Shown here one piece after another: positions 47,495-56,289 of a DNA stretch of 64,000 nucleotides. The notes below the pieces were generated by a model. That model saw only the letters and a program-made list of their open reading frames with translations. It did not search any database and was not told the DNA's origin. Position numbers and translations under genes: made by a program. Origin of the DNA: Streptococcus suis (lineage in GTDB: Bacteria > Bacillota > Bacilli > Lactobacillales > Streptococcaceae). The stretch is taken from assembly GCF_002960445.1 (NCBI RefSeq), contig NZ_POJD01000107.1:27942-91941 (forward strand). The letters are read 5' to 3'. Numbering within the stretch: the stretch's first letter is position 1; every line of letters starts with the position of its first letter.

Positions 47495-48402
47495 GTAATC
47501 TTGCAGTTATTCAAAAAGATATTACAGATGCTGTGAATGCGAAAGTGTCGCAGATGCAGAACGAAGGCTTGGTAGTAGCGCCAAACTACGCACCGGCAAA
47601 TGCTTTGAAGTCAGCATTTTTTGCCATGACCAATAGCCCTAGCGGGAACTTACTTGAAAAGTGTTCGAAAGAAAGTATTGCCAATGCTTTGCTTGACATG
47701 GTTGTTCAAGGGTTAAGTCCAGCAAAGACCCAATGCTACTTCATCCCATACGGGAATACATTGAAAATGACACGGTCCTACTTTGGAACTATGAAGGTTG
47801 TCAAACAACTGTCCAACGTGAAAGATATTTGGGCAGAGGTGGTCTTTGAAGGGGATGTGCTTAAAATTCGAAATGACAATGGGCGCAAGGTTCTCGAAAG
47901 CCACGAGACAGATTGGACCAACCAAGATAACGCAATTATCGGTGCTTACTGCATCATTGAAAAAGTGGACGGTGAGCGAATTCTGACAGTCATGACCAAG
48001 AAAGAGATTGATCGCAGCTGGCAACAGTCGAAAAATAAATCTGTCCAAAATGCCTTCCCTCAAGAAATGGCAAAGCGTACTGTTATCAATCGTGCAGCCA
48101 AGCAATTCTTCAACACATCGGACGATAGTGACATCTTGATTGAAGCTGTTAATCGGACAACTGAAAATGAATTTGATGACAATCGCCAAATCAAAGAAGC
48201 AGAGCCAGTTCAATCAGCTGGGCAGGATATCCTGGATAAAATGACCGGAAAGACTGTCGCTGAAGAACCTGCAGAAGATGCAACTATTTCCGAAGTGGAA
48301 ACTGTTGAAGACGCAGGAGTGGATATTTCCAAAATGGAAACAACCGAGCAGGTTATTGATGCCGAAACCGGCGAAATCTTAGATGAGGAGGAACCGTTCT
48401 AA
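47491..48402 (+). CDS. recT: RecT-family single-strand annealing recombinase
   Basis: 303 residues from ATG 47491 behind GAGGAGAAGGA. RecT core is clear: NALLDMVVQGLSPAKTQCYFIPYG and later RTVINRAAKQFFNTSDDSD. Anneals complementary strands during phage recombination. C-terminal tail is acidic, as expected for partner contacts. Two genes downstream lies a PD-(D/E)XK exonuclease that would supply the resected ends. Confidence 0.95.
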   Translation: MSNLAVIQKDITDAVNAKVSQMQNEGLVVAPNYAPANALKSAFFAMTNSPSGNLLEKCSKESIANALLDMVVQGLSPAKTQCYFIPYGNTLKMTRSYFGTMKVVKQLSNVKDIWAEVVFEGDVLKIRNDNGRKVLESHETDWTNQDNAIIGAYCIIEKVDGERILTVMTKKEIDRSWQQSKNKSVQNAFPQEMAKRTVINRAAKQFFNTSDDSDILIEAVNRTTENEFDDNRQIKEAEPVQSAGQDILDKMTGKTVAEEPAEDATISEVETVEDAGVDISKMETTEQVIDAETGEILDEEEPF

Positions 48403-49616
48403 TGTCTGAAGAACTATCTCTATTTGACAATCTGGAAAGTATGGCGCCTACTCCAGCAGTGACCGAACTAGACTTTGATTTTGAATTTACGCCAGCTGAA
48501 ATCACTATCGTGGGCAAGGAGCTACTGGAGCAAGCCTTAGCTGCCTATGCTAAAAAATATGAAAATTATGCTGTTACTGCCGAAACATTCGAAGACGATG
48601 CCAAGGTTCGAGCCGAATTGAATAACCTGCAGAAAAAGGTCAAGTCAGCTGTTAAAGATAAATTGGCAGATTACAACAAGCCCATCGACGAAGTTAAGGC
48701 TTGGGTGGACGGCTTGTTGGAACCTATTGTCAAAATCGGCAAGTCGATTGACGAAGGTGTGAAGGTGTTTGAAGAACAGGAACGACTTAAACGCGCCAAA
48801 ACCATTGAGGAGCTATTCCAGAAAGTTATTGTAAGCACAGGAAAAGACGTAGACATCCGTTTGTTCAGCAAGTATTTTGATGAATTTTCGAAAAAAACAT
48901 GCTTCATGGCTGACAATGTTCGTCCCAATAAAGCCACTGTCAATATGGTCACTAGTCTGGTAGAGGAAGAAGTGGCCAAGAAGGAAGAATATGAGTCAGC
49001 ACTAATCAAAATTACTGAAGCAGCTGCCAAAGCAGACTTTGGTCCAGCTCCTTACGTACGTAATTTTGAACAAGGAGCAAGCTTGGCTGATATCTTACAG
49101 GCAATTGCTGATGATAAAGCCTTAGCAGATAAGACCCGTGAGGAGGCTAAGCGCAAGCAACAACTGGCAAAACGGATTGAAGAGATGACTGCTATCGCAG
49201 AAAGCAAGGGACTAGATCCGAAAAAGTATGCTGATATGCTCGAATCAGGGGTGTCTGCACTAGCCGTCCACGAAGAACTTGTCAATGACGCAAGAAAATG
49301 GCAAGAAGAGCAGGACCGAATGGAACAGGAATTCCTAGCTCGACATGGAGCCGTTTGCGGAAATGCTCAAAATCGCCCGAATTCTGACGAAATTCAACGA
49401 GAAAATATGTCTGAGGGTAAATATACCTCTGAACAGAAAAACGCGTCAGAGGACAAAATAAAGCTGAATAAGAAGGTGGTCAAATGGCAAGGTGATTTCA
49501 GAATTACTTTCCCAGACGGAGAGACCGCTAAGTTATTCGGTGGTAGGGGTGGTTTGTATGAACAGCATGGGATAGTTGTTGAGAAATTAGGAGAATGGAC
49601 AAAAATCAATGGCTAA
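48402..49616 (+). CDS. DUF1351 domain protein
   Basis: 404 residues. Long helical protein (KAWVDGLLEPIVKIGKSIDEGVKVFEEQ) typical of DUF1351, usually found between RecT and the exonuclease in phages. The last 80 residues form a separate, more basic tail. Start overlaps recT stop by one base; overlaps the nuclease gene by 8 bp. Probably helps recombination, no biochemical role known. Confidence 0.8.
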   Translation: MSEELSLFDNLESMAPTPAVTELDFDFEFTPAEITIVGKELLEQALAAYAKKYENYAVTAETFEDDAKVRAELNNLQKKVKSAVKDKLADYNKPIDEVKAWVDGLLEPIVKIGKSIDEGVKVFEEQERLKRAKTIEELFQKVIVSTGKDVDIRLFSKYFDEFSKKTCFMADNVRPNKATVNMVTSLVEEEVAKKEEYESALIKITEAAAKADFGPAPYVRNFEQGASLADILQAIADDKALADKTREEAKRKQQLAKRIEEMTAIAESKGLDPKKYADMLESGVSALAVHEELVNDARKWQEEQDRMEQEFLARHGAVCGNAQNRPNSDEIQRENMSEGKYTSEQKNASEDKIKLNKKVVKWQGDFRITFPDGETAKLFGGRGGLYEQHGIVVEKLGEWTKING

Positions 49617-50445
49617 ACTAACTGAAGAAAATTACTACCAAGACCGTCAATGGCTGTCAAATTCTCGCTTTAAGGCTTATATGGACTGTGAAGCGAAAGC
49701 CAAAGCTATTGACGACAAGGAGTGGACAGACAAGCGAGATGATACAGCTTTACTTGTCGGTAACTATGTGCATAGTTATTTCGAGAGCGAAGAGGCTCAC
49801 GCCAAATTTGTTGACGCCAACAAAACTAGGATGATTTCCAGCCGTGGCGCGACCAAGGGCGAACTGAAGAAAGAGTTCCGAGTCGCCCAGAACATGATAG
49901 ATGCTCTGAAAGATGACGAGAAATTCTTGAGACTTTACCATGGTGCTCCAGGCGATGATGTCCGCAAGGAAATGATTTTAGAAGGCAAAATCTTCGGTAT
50001 CAAGGTCAAGGGTAAGGTGGATAGTATAAACTTGACTGAAGGCTATTTTGTAGACCTGAAAACTATGAAGACCATCCGCGGTCTTGAATGGTCCGATGTG
50101 GAACGAAAGAAAATGCCTGGAGCTGCTGCTAACATTTTAGGTTTTCGCTACGATGTCCAACTGGGGCTGTATCAGGAATTGTTGCGACAAATGGGCTATC
50201 CAAATTTCGTTCCGTTCGTTGTAGCTGTAAGCAAGGAAGACGTGCCTGACAAAATGCTTGTCGATTTCCCGCAATATCGCTTGGATGAAGGTCTGCAATT
50301 CTTTGAGAACAATGTCGAGCGTGTCGCAGGTATTATTACTGGCGAAATCAAGCCGAAAGGTTGCGGAAATTGTGATTATTGTCGAAGCAAGCGAACCTTG
50401 GACCGTGTAATCAATTTGGATGATTTGATTGCTGGGATATTTTGA
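49609..50445 (+). CDS. PD-(D/E)XK phage exonuclease-like protein (DUF3799)
   Basis: 278 residues. Motifs: LSNSRFKAYMDCEAKA at the N-terminus, LVGNYVHSYFES, GKVDSINLTEGYFVDLKTMK (Asp and Asp-Leu-Lys of the nuclease core), and a C-terminal Cys cluster CGNCDYC of the RecB/Cas4 type. Likely resects dsDNA ends for RecT. Confidence 0.85.
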   Translation: MAKLTEENYYQDRQWLSNSRFKAYMDCEAKAKAIDDKEWTDKRDDTALLVGNYVHSYFESEEAHAKFVDANKTRMISSRGATKGELKKEFRVAQNMIDALKDDEKFLRLYHGAPGDDVRKEMILEGKIFGIKVKGKVDSINLTEGYFVDLKTMKTIRGLEWSDVERKKMPGAAANILGFRYDVQLGLYQELLRQMGYPNFVPFVVAVSKEDVPDKMLVDFPQYRLDEGLQFFENNVERVAGIITGEIKPKGCGNCDYCRSKRTLDRVINLDDLIAGIF

Positions 50446-50458
50446 TTGAGGAGAAAAA

Positions 50459-50653
50459 ATGTTTAAAGTTAAGGTTAGATTTATTGATGGTTCATCACTT
50501 GACTACACCAGCAAAGACAAGGCAGAAGAAAACAAAATCAGATACAATTTGGATAACAATGTACCATTATCAATCGTAGAAAGTAATAGAACAATAATGA
50601 TTGTCCCTCAAAATATTATTTTGGTAGATGTAACCAAAGTAGAAAAACAGTAA
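50459..50653 (+). CDS. Small phage protein of unknown function
   Basis: 64 residues, beta-rich (MFKVKVRFIDGSSLDYTSKD), behind GAGGAGAAAAA. Not recognised. Confidence 0.6.
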   Translation: MFKVKVRFIDGSSLDYTSKDKAEENKIRYNLDNNVPLSIVESNRTIMIVPQNIILVDVTKVEKQ

Positions 50654-50689
50654 GAAACTGAAATGACAATCTTTTGTACCTAGGAACAC

Positions 50690-50828
50690 AGATAACGTGC
50701 CGTGAACCACGATAAAAGCGAACTAGAAAGCGTCAACTCACAGTCATTTTGGACGAATAGACAGTGAGAATTTCGTAGGGCCTGGTGTTATATTAGCTTT
50801 CACTCACAACCAGGCCTATTTTTTAGGA
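50690..50828 (+). ncRNA. Candidate structured RNA or leader ending in a terminator-like hairpin
   Basis: No ORF in 50654-50835. Hairpins: CGTG/CACG near 50696-50709, an imperfect CTCACAGTC/GACAGTGAG near 50740-50768, and GGCCTGGT (50779-50786) with ACCAGGCC (50809-50816) followed by TATTTTTTA. The last is a good terminator. Promoter not obvious. Confidence 0.4.
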
Positions 50829-50835
50829 CTAGATT

Positions 50836-51366
50836 ATGAACGAATTAAAATAAAAAGCACTGGCAAAGATGCTGGACGAAATGGGTATAGACCCAGAAGG
50901 CGATGCGATGATTGTACCAAAGGACTTTGCTGCCATACATCAACACACTGTTGGGCTCTATAATCAATTCCGAGAAGAACAGCGTAGACTTCAACGAGCA
51001 GAACAGAACCGTGCTCAGAGAGAACGTGAGAAACAGCTTGAAGCCGAATTTAAGCGTCGAGATGCTTTTGATATGACACTGGCAGGGTACACTTTCCATG
51101 TTCCGTCGCGAGTTGCTGAATTGATTTACGAGGGTAAGAAACTGCATCATTGCGTCAGCTCGCATACCGAACGGCATCTCAAGGGGAAAACTATGATTGT
51201 TTTTATCCGGCTGGCTAGCAAGCCCAACACTCCTCTCTACACGCTGGAGGTCAATCTAGGGCGGATTGTTCAGTTCAGAGGGAAATACAACAAGGACGTC
51301 CCTGGAGAAGTCTGGGACGTAGCTAAAAAGTGGCTTCAAGTCACAAAACAAGAAAAAGTTGCATAA
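50836..51366 (+). pseudogene. PcfJ-like protein with early in-frame stop
   Basis: ATG at 50836 has a fair ribosome site, but codon 6 is TAA (50851-50853) in the same frame as the long ORF; CAA or AAA at that place would give one uninterrupted gene. The frame reopens to an ATG at 50869, giving 165 residues. That part has the PcfJ-like KKLHHCVSSHTERHLKGK and TLEVNLGRIVQFRGKYNKDVP segment after a charged coiled coil. Function of PcfJ-like proteins is unknown; translation could restart at 50869. Confidence 0.6.
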
Positions 51367-51375
51367 GGAGCATAT

Positions 51376-51708
51376 ATGATCACAAAAATTAACGTACCAA
51401 AAACATCAATCGTCATTGAGATTGAAAAAAAAGAAATCAAAATCGAAAACTTGATCGATTACGATATCAAAATGATTTTCAGAAACCAGGATGCAGAGCC
51501 GTCTTTGGATGAGAACGGAGATGTCTTTGAACCACTTTACTGGCTTGACATCAAGGCAAAACCAATCGAAGAAATCGAGTATCACAGCAGCCTGGGCGTC
51601 AAGAAAGAAAAACGAAGACTTGCGGAACTACAAATCTTCTTCGAATACGTTGAAGCGAACAAGCGAAACCTTTTCGACCTCTGCGGATTGAGAGGTGAAT
51701 TAAGTTGA
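51376..51708 (+). CDS. Phage protein of unknown function
   Basis: 110 residues, charged, behind AAGGAG. Alternates Lys-rich strands with an acidic middle. The last bases overlap the TTG start of the RuvC-like gene. Not recognised. Confidence 0.55.
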   Translation: MITKINVPKTSIVIEIEKKEIKIENLIDYDIKMIFRNQDAEPSLDENGDVFEPLYWLDIKAKPIEEIEYHSSLGVKKEKRRLAELQIFFEYVEANKRNLFDLCGLRGELS

Positions 51709-52220
51709 GCAATCTAACATTGTCACTAGATATTTCAACTGCTGGGACAGGATGGGCCATTTTCCGTGGCTCTGACCTTGTCCAAAGCGGTGTCTTGAAG
51801 CATAAAAGCAAATCATATTTTGAACGTGGTCACTATATGGCCAGCGAGTTACGAGCCATCCAGTCGCGGGCTTTACAAAAATTCGATTGCCCATTTGAGA
51901 CAATCATTGTCGAAAAAAACAATGTCATGGGACCAAACCAACAATCTATGATGAGCATCGGCATCGTGACCGGTCTCATTCTAGGGAGATTGATTGCAGA
52001 CCAGGTAGTCTTTGTCAATGTGTCTACTTGGCGAAAACATTGGAATTTTAGCTACAAGGATCGCAGTAAGAAATCAATGAAGGCTCAATCAGTGGCAAAA
52101 GTGGCCGAAAATTTCAAAAAGGCAGTGAAAGATGATGAAGCAGATGCTATCTTGATTGGCTCGTACTTTGTTGATGCAGGAACCAAAAACAACCAACTAG
52201 AAAAGCATGGTGTAAGGTAA
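51705..52220 (+). CDS. RuvC-like nuclease / Holliday junction resolvase
   Basis: 171 residues. TTG start at 51705 with AGAGGT at 8-bp spacing. RNase H-like fold: first Asp in LSLDISTAGTGWA, Glu in IIVEKNN, and paired Asp in KDDEADAILIGSY. Phage members resolve branched DNA before packaging. Confidence 0.85.
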   Translation: MSNLTLSLDISTAGTGWAIFRGSDLVQSGVLKHKSKSYFERGHYMASELRAIQSRALQKFDCPFETIIVEKNNVMGPNQQSMMSIGIVTGLILGRLIADQVVFVNVSTWRKHWNFSYKDRSKKSMKAQSVAKVAENFKKAVKDDEADAILIGSYFVDAGTKNNQLEKHGVR

Positions 52221-52236
52221 GGAGGAAGTATGTAGC

Positions 52237-52538
52237 ATGAAGAAACATCTTTCAGCGATTGCGAATTTTTATATTTTTTTTCAATCTTGGTAACACCTCC
52301 ATTAGTCGTGTACAAGTTTGATGAGTTGAGCCAGAAAGTAAAACAACCAGTCATCATATACCAAGTCGACAACGCTGGTGCCGAGATTTTCGGCAAGGTC
52401 ACGGCTAAGGATGTGATTGACGGTCATTACTATGTCGAGGTCAAGCCGTATGGTAAGTTTCTGGTGACCAGGGAGCAGTATGAAGAAATTGAAATCGGGC
52501 AGGAGATACCTGAGTATTTGAAAGGGCGGGGAGATTAG
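52237..52538 (+). pseudogene. DUF1372 family protein with apparent frameshift in an 8-T tract
   Basis: The conserved part (PVIIYQVDNAGAEIFGKVT through EEIEIGQEIPEYLKGRG) is intact in the frame from 52287. A signal-peptide-like head (MKKHLSAIANF) starts at ATG 52237 behind GGAGG but in a frame two bases off. The junction is eight T at 52274-52281; nine T would join them. Without it translation would need the TTG at 52287. Small exported phage protein, role unknown. Confidence 0.6.
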
Positions 52539-52540
52539 TA

Positions 52541-52750
52541 TTGGAATGGATTGACCTAGCACTTTCTACACCCACAAACAAATCGGGTATTATTGCCAAG
52601 ATAGATAACGACGGATATACATACCCACATTACAGCTTAAAACGTAATAAAGCTGTATCAGTTATTGATGTTTTAGCAATCCAACGTGATTGCGATAGAG
52701 TCGGGATAGCATTAGCAGATGTCTATCCTAGGCAGATTACATTATTTTAG
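52541..52750 (+). CDS. Small phage protein of unknown function
   Basis: 69 residues with TTG start, GGGGAGA upstream. MEWIDLALSTPTNKSG start. No known motif. Confidence 0.5.
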   Translation: MEWIDLALSTPTNKSGIIAKIDNDGYTYPHYSLKRNKAVSVIDVLAIQRDCDRVGIALADVYPRQITLF

Positions 52751-52762
52751 GAGGGGGAGTTG

Positions 52763-52969
52763 ATGTTAGTCGATGAAATTATAACAACCTGTCACAAAAT
52801 CAACGCTAAGCCCAATATCCATCTAGGAGAGGTGCAGGATGTGTACGAGTCCAAGGATGGGCAGATGCGGTATTACGTTAACAGAAAAGGCGGTGTCGCC
52901 TATCTCTATGCGACACAGGAGAGAGGGAAAATTTGGGTCTTGTCAGATTGTACACAGAAGAAGAACTAG
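52763..52969 (+). CDS. Small phage protein of unknown function
   Basis: 68 residues from ATG 52763 behind GGAGGGGGAG. Overlaps the next gene by 37 bp. MLVDEIITTCHKINAKPN start; no known motif. Confidence 0.55.
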   Translation: MLVDEIITTCHKINAKPNIHLGEVQDVYESKDGQMRYYVNRKGGVAYLYATQERGKIWVLSDCTQKKN

Positions 52970-53487
52970 ATTATCTTTGGCTGGCTATCGAAGATAAAGA
53001 GAGCAATTATGAAGACGTGGCTGCTTTACTTGGTCGTACAGTATGCGGTGTGAAAGGTAAGGTTTGGAAACTTACAAAAGGAACCAACAAAGGCGGATTA
53101 GTTAGACGCCCGTGGACACCAGATGAGATTGACGAATTACGTCAATTGTATCCAATTCTGCCTATGGAAGCTGTTTGTGAGAGATTGAAACGGACCAAAA
53201 GTGCTATTAAGACACAAGTTGTCCGATTAGGTATTCGCAAGCATGAGATGATTTATCGCGACGAAGATGAAATCAGATATTTAGCAGAACAAGGGTTATC
53301 ATACCGTGAGATAGCTGAGCGGACTGGTGGGACGGTCAAAAATTTAAGAAACTATGCTTACGAGCACGGTATCAAGGTCCAACCAGAAAAACGGAGCGAC
53401 AACCATCCTTGGCGATTGGATGCGGAAAAGATATTTGCCCAGAAAGAACGTTGGAGAAAGGAACATTTGGAGGAAACAGATGAATAA
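52933..53487 (+). CDS. DNA-binding protein with SANT/Myb-like and helix-turn-helix segments
   Basis: 184 residues (TTG start at 52933; a later TTG at 52948 is possible). Two Myb-like repeats: TEEELDYLWLAIEDKESNYE with ALLGRTVCGVKGKVWKL, and WTPDEIDELRQLYPILPME with RLKRTKSAIKTQVVRLGI. A third HTH (EQGLSYREIAERTGGTVKNL) follows. Likely phage transcription regulator; target unknown. Confidence 0.7.
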   Translation: MGLVRLYTEEELDYLWLAIEDKESNYEDVAALLGRTVCGVKGKVWKLTKGTNKGGLVRRPWTPDEIDELRQLYPILPMEAVCERLKRTKSAIKTQVVRLGIRKHEMIYRDEDEIRYLAEQGLSYREIAERTGGTVKNLRNYAYEHGIKVQPEKRSDNHPWRLDAEKIFAQKERWRKEHLEETDE

Positions 53488-54082
53488 ACAGGAAGCGATT
53501 GGGATTATCGAACAATCAAAAATAAAAAAAGCTAACACAGAGAGGGTAATATTTAAAGCAGGCGAAATTGTAGGAGAATGTGTACAGGTCGACTATGTAC
53601 CACTTGAAGTTGTTGTGAATACGATTAACCAAATCTACGAACCGCAGAAGGTGGTGGTGCCGAAGTTCGTGGCGGAGTGGTATGAAAGAAATAAAGATGG
53701 CCTCGATACCGCAATATATAGCACAATCACTGGAACGTATAGAAAAGTAAATGGTGAGAATGATGACTTACTAGATAAGTTCGAAGGATGGCTTGTTTAC
53801 GAAGTTGACTCCATTTTGACACTTGTTAAGATGCATTTATTCGGTTATGAAGTCGAGCAGGAGCAGTTATTTACAGTTAGGATACCTGACCCAAATCGCC
53901 CAGACACTGTCACATTCTTGTATAAAGAAAATGGAAAAGTATTTATTGGAAGTGATATCTTTTTGGATGAGGTACCCAACTATAAATGGAAAAAAGAACC
54001 AGAAAATCAACTCACCGAAGTCGAAATCAAAAAGGACTTTGAGTGGGCATGGGATGCTGGGTTTGCGAAAGAGGTGGAGTGA
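53480..54082 (+). CDS. DUF1642 domain phage protein
   Basis: 200 residues from ATG 53480 behind GGAGG. The core VPKFVAEWYERNK followed by DDLLDKFEGWLVYEVDSI and QEQLFTVRIPDPN is DUF1642, common in streptococcal and lactococcal phages. Function unknown. Confidence 0.8.
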   Translation: MNKQEAIGIIEQSKIKKANTERVIFKAGEIVGECVQVDYVPLEVVVNTINQIYEPQKVVVPKFVAEWYERNKDGLDTAIYSTITGTYRKVNGENDDLLDKFEGWLVYEVDSILTLVKMHLFGYEVEQEQLFTVRIPDPNRPDTVTFLYKENGKVFIGSDIFLDEVPNYKWKKEPENQLTEVEIKKDFEWAWDAGFAKEVE

Positions 54083-54225
54083 TGAAACAATTATTAAGGT
54101 CTTTTGGATTTATGCTGATATTTTATTCGTTTGTCCCTAACATCATCCACGAGATGACGCTTGCTCAGAAGATAATGTTTGGATTAGGTGCTAGTTGGCT
54201 ATTTTACGAAGGAGGTAGAAAATGA
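54082..54225 (+). CDS. Small membrane protein of unknown function
   Basis: 47 residues with two hydrophobic segments (MKQLLRSFGFMLIFYSF and QKIMFGLGASWLFY). Starts on the preceding stop (TGATG) and overlaps the YopX gene by 4 bp. Confidence 0.55.
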   Translation: MKQLLRSFGFMLIFYSFVPNIIHEMTLAQKIMFGLGASWLFYEGGRK

Positions 54226-54590
54226 TACCGAAGTTTAGGGTTTGGGATACCGTCAAAAAGGCTATGAGCGAGGTTCAAGCGATTGTGTATACAGAGGAAA
54301 GAGTGTATCCCGTCTATTCCAAAGTAATCCGAAGATACATTCCATTTAGCGAAGCAGTCCTCATGCAATCCACAGGTAAGATGGATTCGACTGGGCAAGT
54401 CGAGGTGTACGTTGGCGATATTTTATATTACCCAGACCAAGATGAGGACAACTATGGCATTATAAAATTTGACGAAGACAAACTAGCTTTTGTTCTCGAC
54501 AACGGATATGAAAGGTATATTTATGGTGATTACGGTATGGGCAAAGTCATCGGCAACATCTATAAGAATCCGGAATTGGTGGAGGGGTAG
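54222..54590 (+). CDS. YopX family phage protein
   Basis: 122 residues. KFRVWDTVKKAM start, LMQSTGKMDSTGQVEVYVGDI middle and the closing GKVIGNIYKNPEL are the YopX family signature. GAAGGAGGTAG upstream. Function unknown. Confidence 0.88.
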   Translation: MIPKFRVWDTVKKAMSEVQAIVYTEERVYPVYSKVIRRYIPFSEAVLMQSTGKMDSTGQVEVYVGDILYYPDQDEDNYGIIKFDEDKLAFVLDNGYERYIYGDYGMGKVIGNIYKNPELVEG

Positions 54591-54593
54591 GAT

Positions 54594-54962
54594 ATGGGAA
54601 GATTTTTTATCGGAAGTGAGTATCATGACGATATGCATGGGAACGACGGCCAATTATTACCAGGACACAGACATAAGTCAAAAGAAGAACTTGAACGAAT
54701 CAGCAAAAGTTTGTATGACGCCGAACAATCTTCGATAGAACATGAGCAAGTTACAACATTAAGGTTTTGTGATATAGAACCTCCACCATTTGTAAAAATA
54801 CTGCGGTATGAGTATGAAGATTTAAAAAGACGCTCAAAAAGATTAGAAATCTTGGAGCGAGCGTTTCTTGAGTGTCGTAAGTCAGAATTTGAAGAATTTA
54901 ATGATTATCCGAATTGTTCGTTTGTTCCAGATGAAAAATCTCAGGAGGTACTAAATGACTAA
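54594..54962 (+). CDS. Phage protein of unknown function
   Basis: 122 residues, acidic and helical (YEYEDLKRRSKRLEILERAF is coiled-coil-like). GGAGGGG upstream; overlaps the next gene by 8 bp. Confidence 0.55.
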   Translation: MGRFFIGSEYHDDMHGNDGQLLPGHRHKSKEELERISKSLYDAEQSSIEHEQVTTLRFCDIEPPPFVKILRYEYEDLKRRSKRLEILERAFLECRKSEFEEFNDYPNCSFVPDEKSQEVLND

Positions 54963-55173
54963 CGAAAAACTAGGTGTGCTACTGGTCGATGTGCCAGGGA
55001 TGATGTATTTTGACTATAATTACATAATGGACGTAGAGGAAGATGGCGAAATTAAATTTACTGTCAATGAAACGGACATTTTATGTGAAGTGGTAAAAGC
55101 GGCCTACAAATGCACCAAAGAAGAAGCAGTAAAACACCCACAATTCAGATGGGTAGCGTTGGAGGATTTATGA
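54955..55173 (+). CDS. Small acidic phage protein
   Basis: 72 residues behind CAGGAGG. Acidic with one KCTKEEAVKHP segment; overlaps the HTH gene by 4 bp. Not recognised. Confidence 0.55.
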   Translation: MTNEKLGVLLVDVPGMMYFDYNYIMDVEEDGEIKFTVNETDILCEVVKAAYKCTKEEAVKHPQFRWVALEDL

Positions 55174-55700
55174 TTAAACGGCATAGATTTAACAAACACG
55201 CACCGAAACCCGAGCCAGAACCGTATGCAGAAGGCACGCTGAAAGACCTGCGGTTGAAGCTTGGCATGACACAGAGAGAGCTTGCGGAACTATTGGAAGT
55301 CCCTAAAACAACTATATGTCATTGGGAACGCAAACATACCAATCCGCCTGATGTTATACATAAATTGCAGAAGATGCACGAAGATACTAAAGACCATATC
55401 AAAGACGATGGTGTAGACATCATTGAAAAACTCAGTTACCTTAAACATCGGCTCGGAATATCATATGACAGCCTGGCTCAATTGGTTGGAGCTAGCCATG
55501 GAACGTCTGTCAAAGATTGGATGGACGGTGCAAAACCAAAATTGAAATATGTAGCAGAAATCAATCGCATGTATGATGAGTTAAAAGGTCAAAGCAGACC
55601 GAAACTCCGAAAACACCGACCGACTTTCTGTCAGTTAGATCCACTAAGCAGGACTTCGTGGAAAGCGGAAATTGAAAATCCGGTTATTGCGTGGCGATGA
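55170..55700 (+). CDS. XRE-type helix-turn-helix phage regulator with two HTH units
   Basis: 176 residues from ATG 55170 behind GGAGG. First HTH LRLKLGMTQRELAELLEVPK with TICHWERK; second helix pair LKHRLGISYDSLAQLVGASH with SVKDWMDG. Two DNA-binding units in one chain suggest recognition of a long or asymmetric site. Basic C-terminus. Confidence 0.75.
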   Translation: MIKRHRFNKHAPKPEPEPYAEGTLKDLRLKLGMTQRELAELLEVPKTTICHWERKHTNPPDVIHKLQKMHEDTKDHIKDDGVDIIEKLSYLKHRLGISYDSLAQLVGASHGTSVKDWMDGAKPKLKYVAEINRMYDELKGQSRPKLRKHRPTFCQLDPLSRTSWKAEIENPVIAWR

Positions 55701-56275
55701 GTCTAGTTAATATCGCTAATGATTGGGTTTTCCGTAAGTCGTGGAGCAATGTATTAAATATTGAGATTGACAAGTGGGTGACAGATGAAGCGCTGGCTTT
55801 ACTTGAATACCAGATACCGAAGAATGCTTTTGGAAAAAGCGTCAGGAGCGGTGTCTTAAAGAGTGGCATAGGGGTGTATCTAAAGCATTTGTCCAAGGAC
55901 GAGGCGAACGAACAAGGTTTCACAGACATCATGCTAAAAGTGCAAAAGTCTAGACCTAAAGAATTAATGGGCTTGAAACCCGATTTTAAAATCCCGGGTA
56001 TTGATGGCTATGTCGTCAAAAATATGCTTTATTGCAGATGGGTTGAGAACAAGAAGTCTTTCTGGTTTGTGGTCGATATTGACGTAGAAAACGTTCGAGA
56101 ATTTGCGATTAAGCTACACAAGTTGTTTTTGAACGGTGCATATTTGGATGGCGTTTATGTTGTTTTTTCGAAAGAAGCAACAACCAGGCTAGCCTACGAA
56201 ATTGCTTTAGAACTTAGAAAATGCGGTCGCTTGGAGCTTATGGGCTACAACGGAAATATTTTTAAGGGTTTGTGA
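55697..56275 (+). CDS. Phage protein of unknown function
   Basis: 192 residues from ATG 55697 (a GTG at 55691 adds two). Overlaps the preceding gene by 4 bp. Alternating strands and helices (FWFVVDIDVENVREFAIKL, DGVYVVFSKEATTRLAYE); no family recognised. Last protein gene before the long structured region. Confidence 0.55.
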   Translation: MSLVNIANDWVFRKSWSNVLNIEIDKWVTDEALALLEYQIPKNAFGKSVRSGVLKSGIGVYLKHLSKDEANEQGFTDIMLKVQKSRPKELMGLKPDFKIPGIDGYVVKNMLYCRWVENKKSFWFVVDIDVENVREFAIKLHKLFLNGAYLDGVYVVFSKEATTRLAYEIALELRKCGRLELMGYNGNIFKGL

Positions 56276-56289
56276 TTGTAAGAGGTCGC

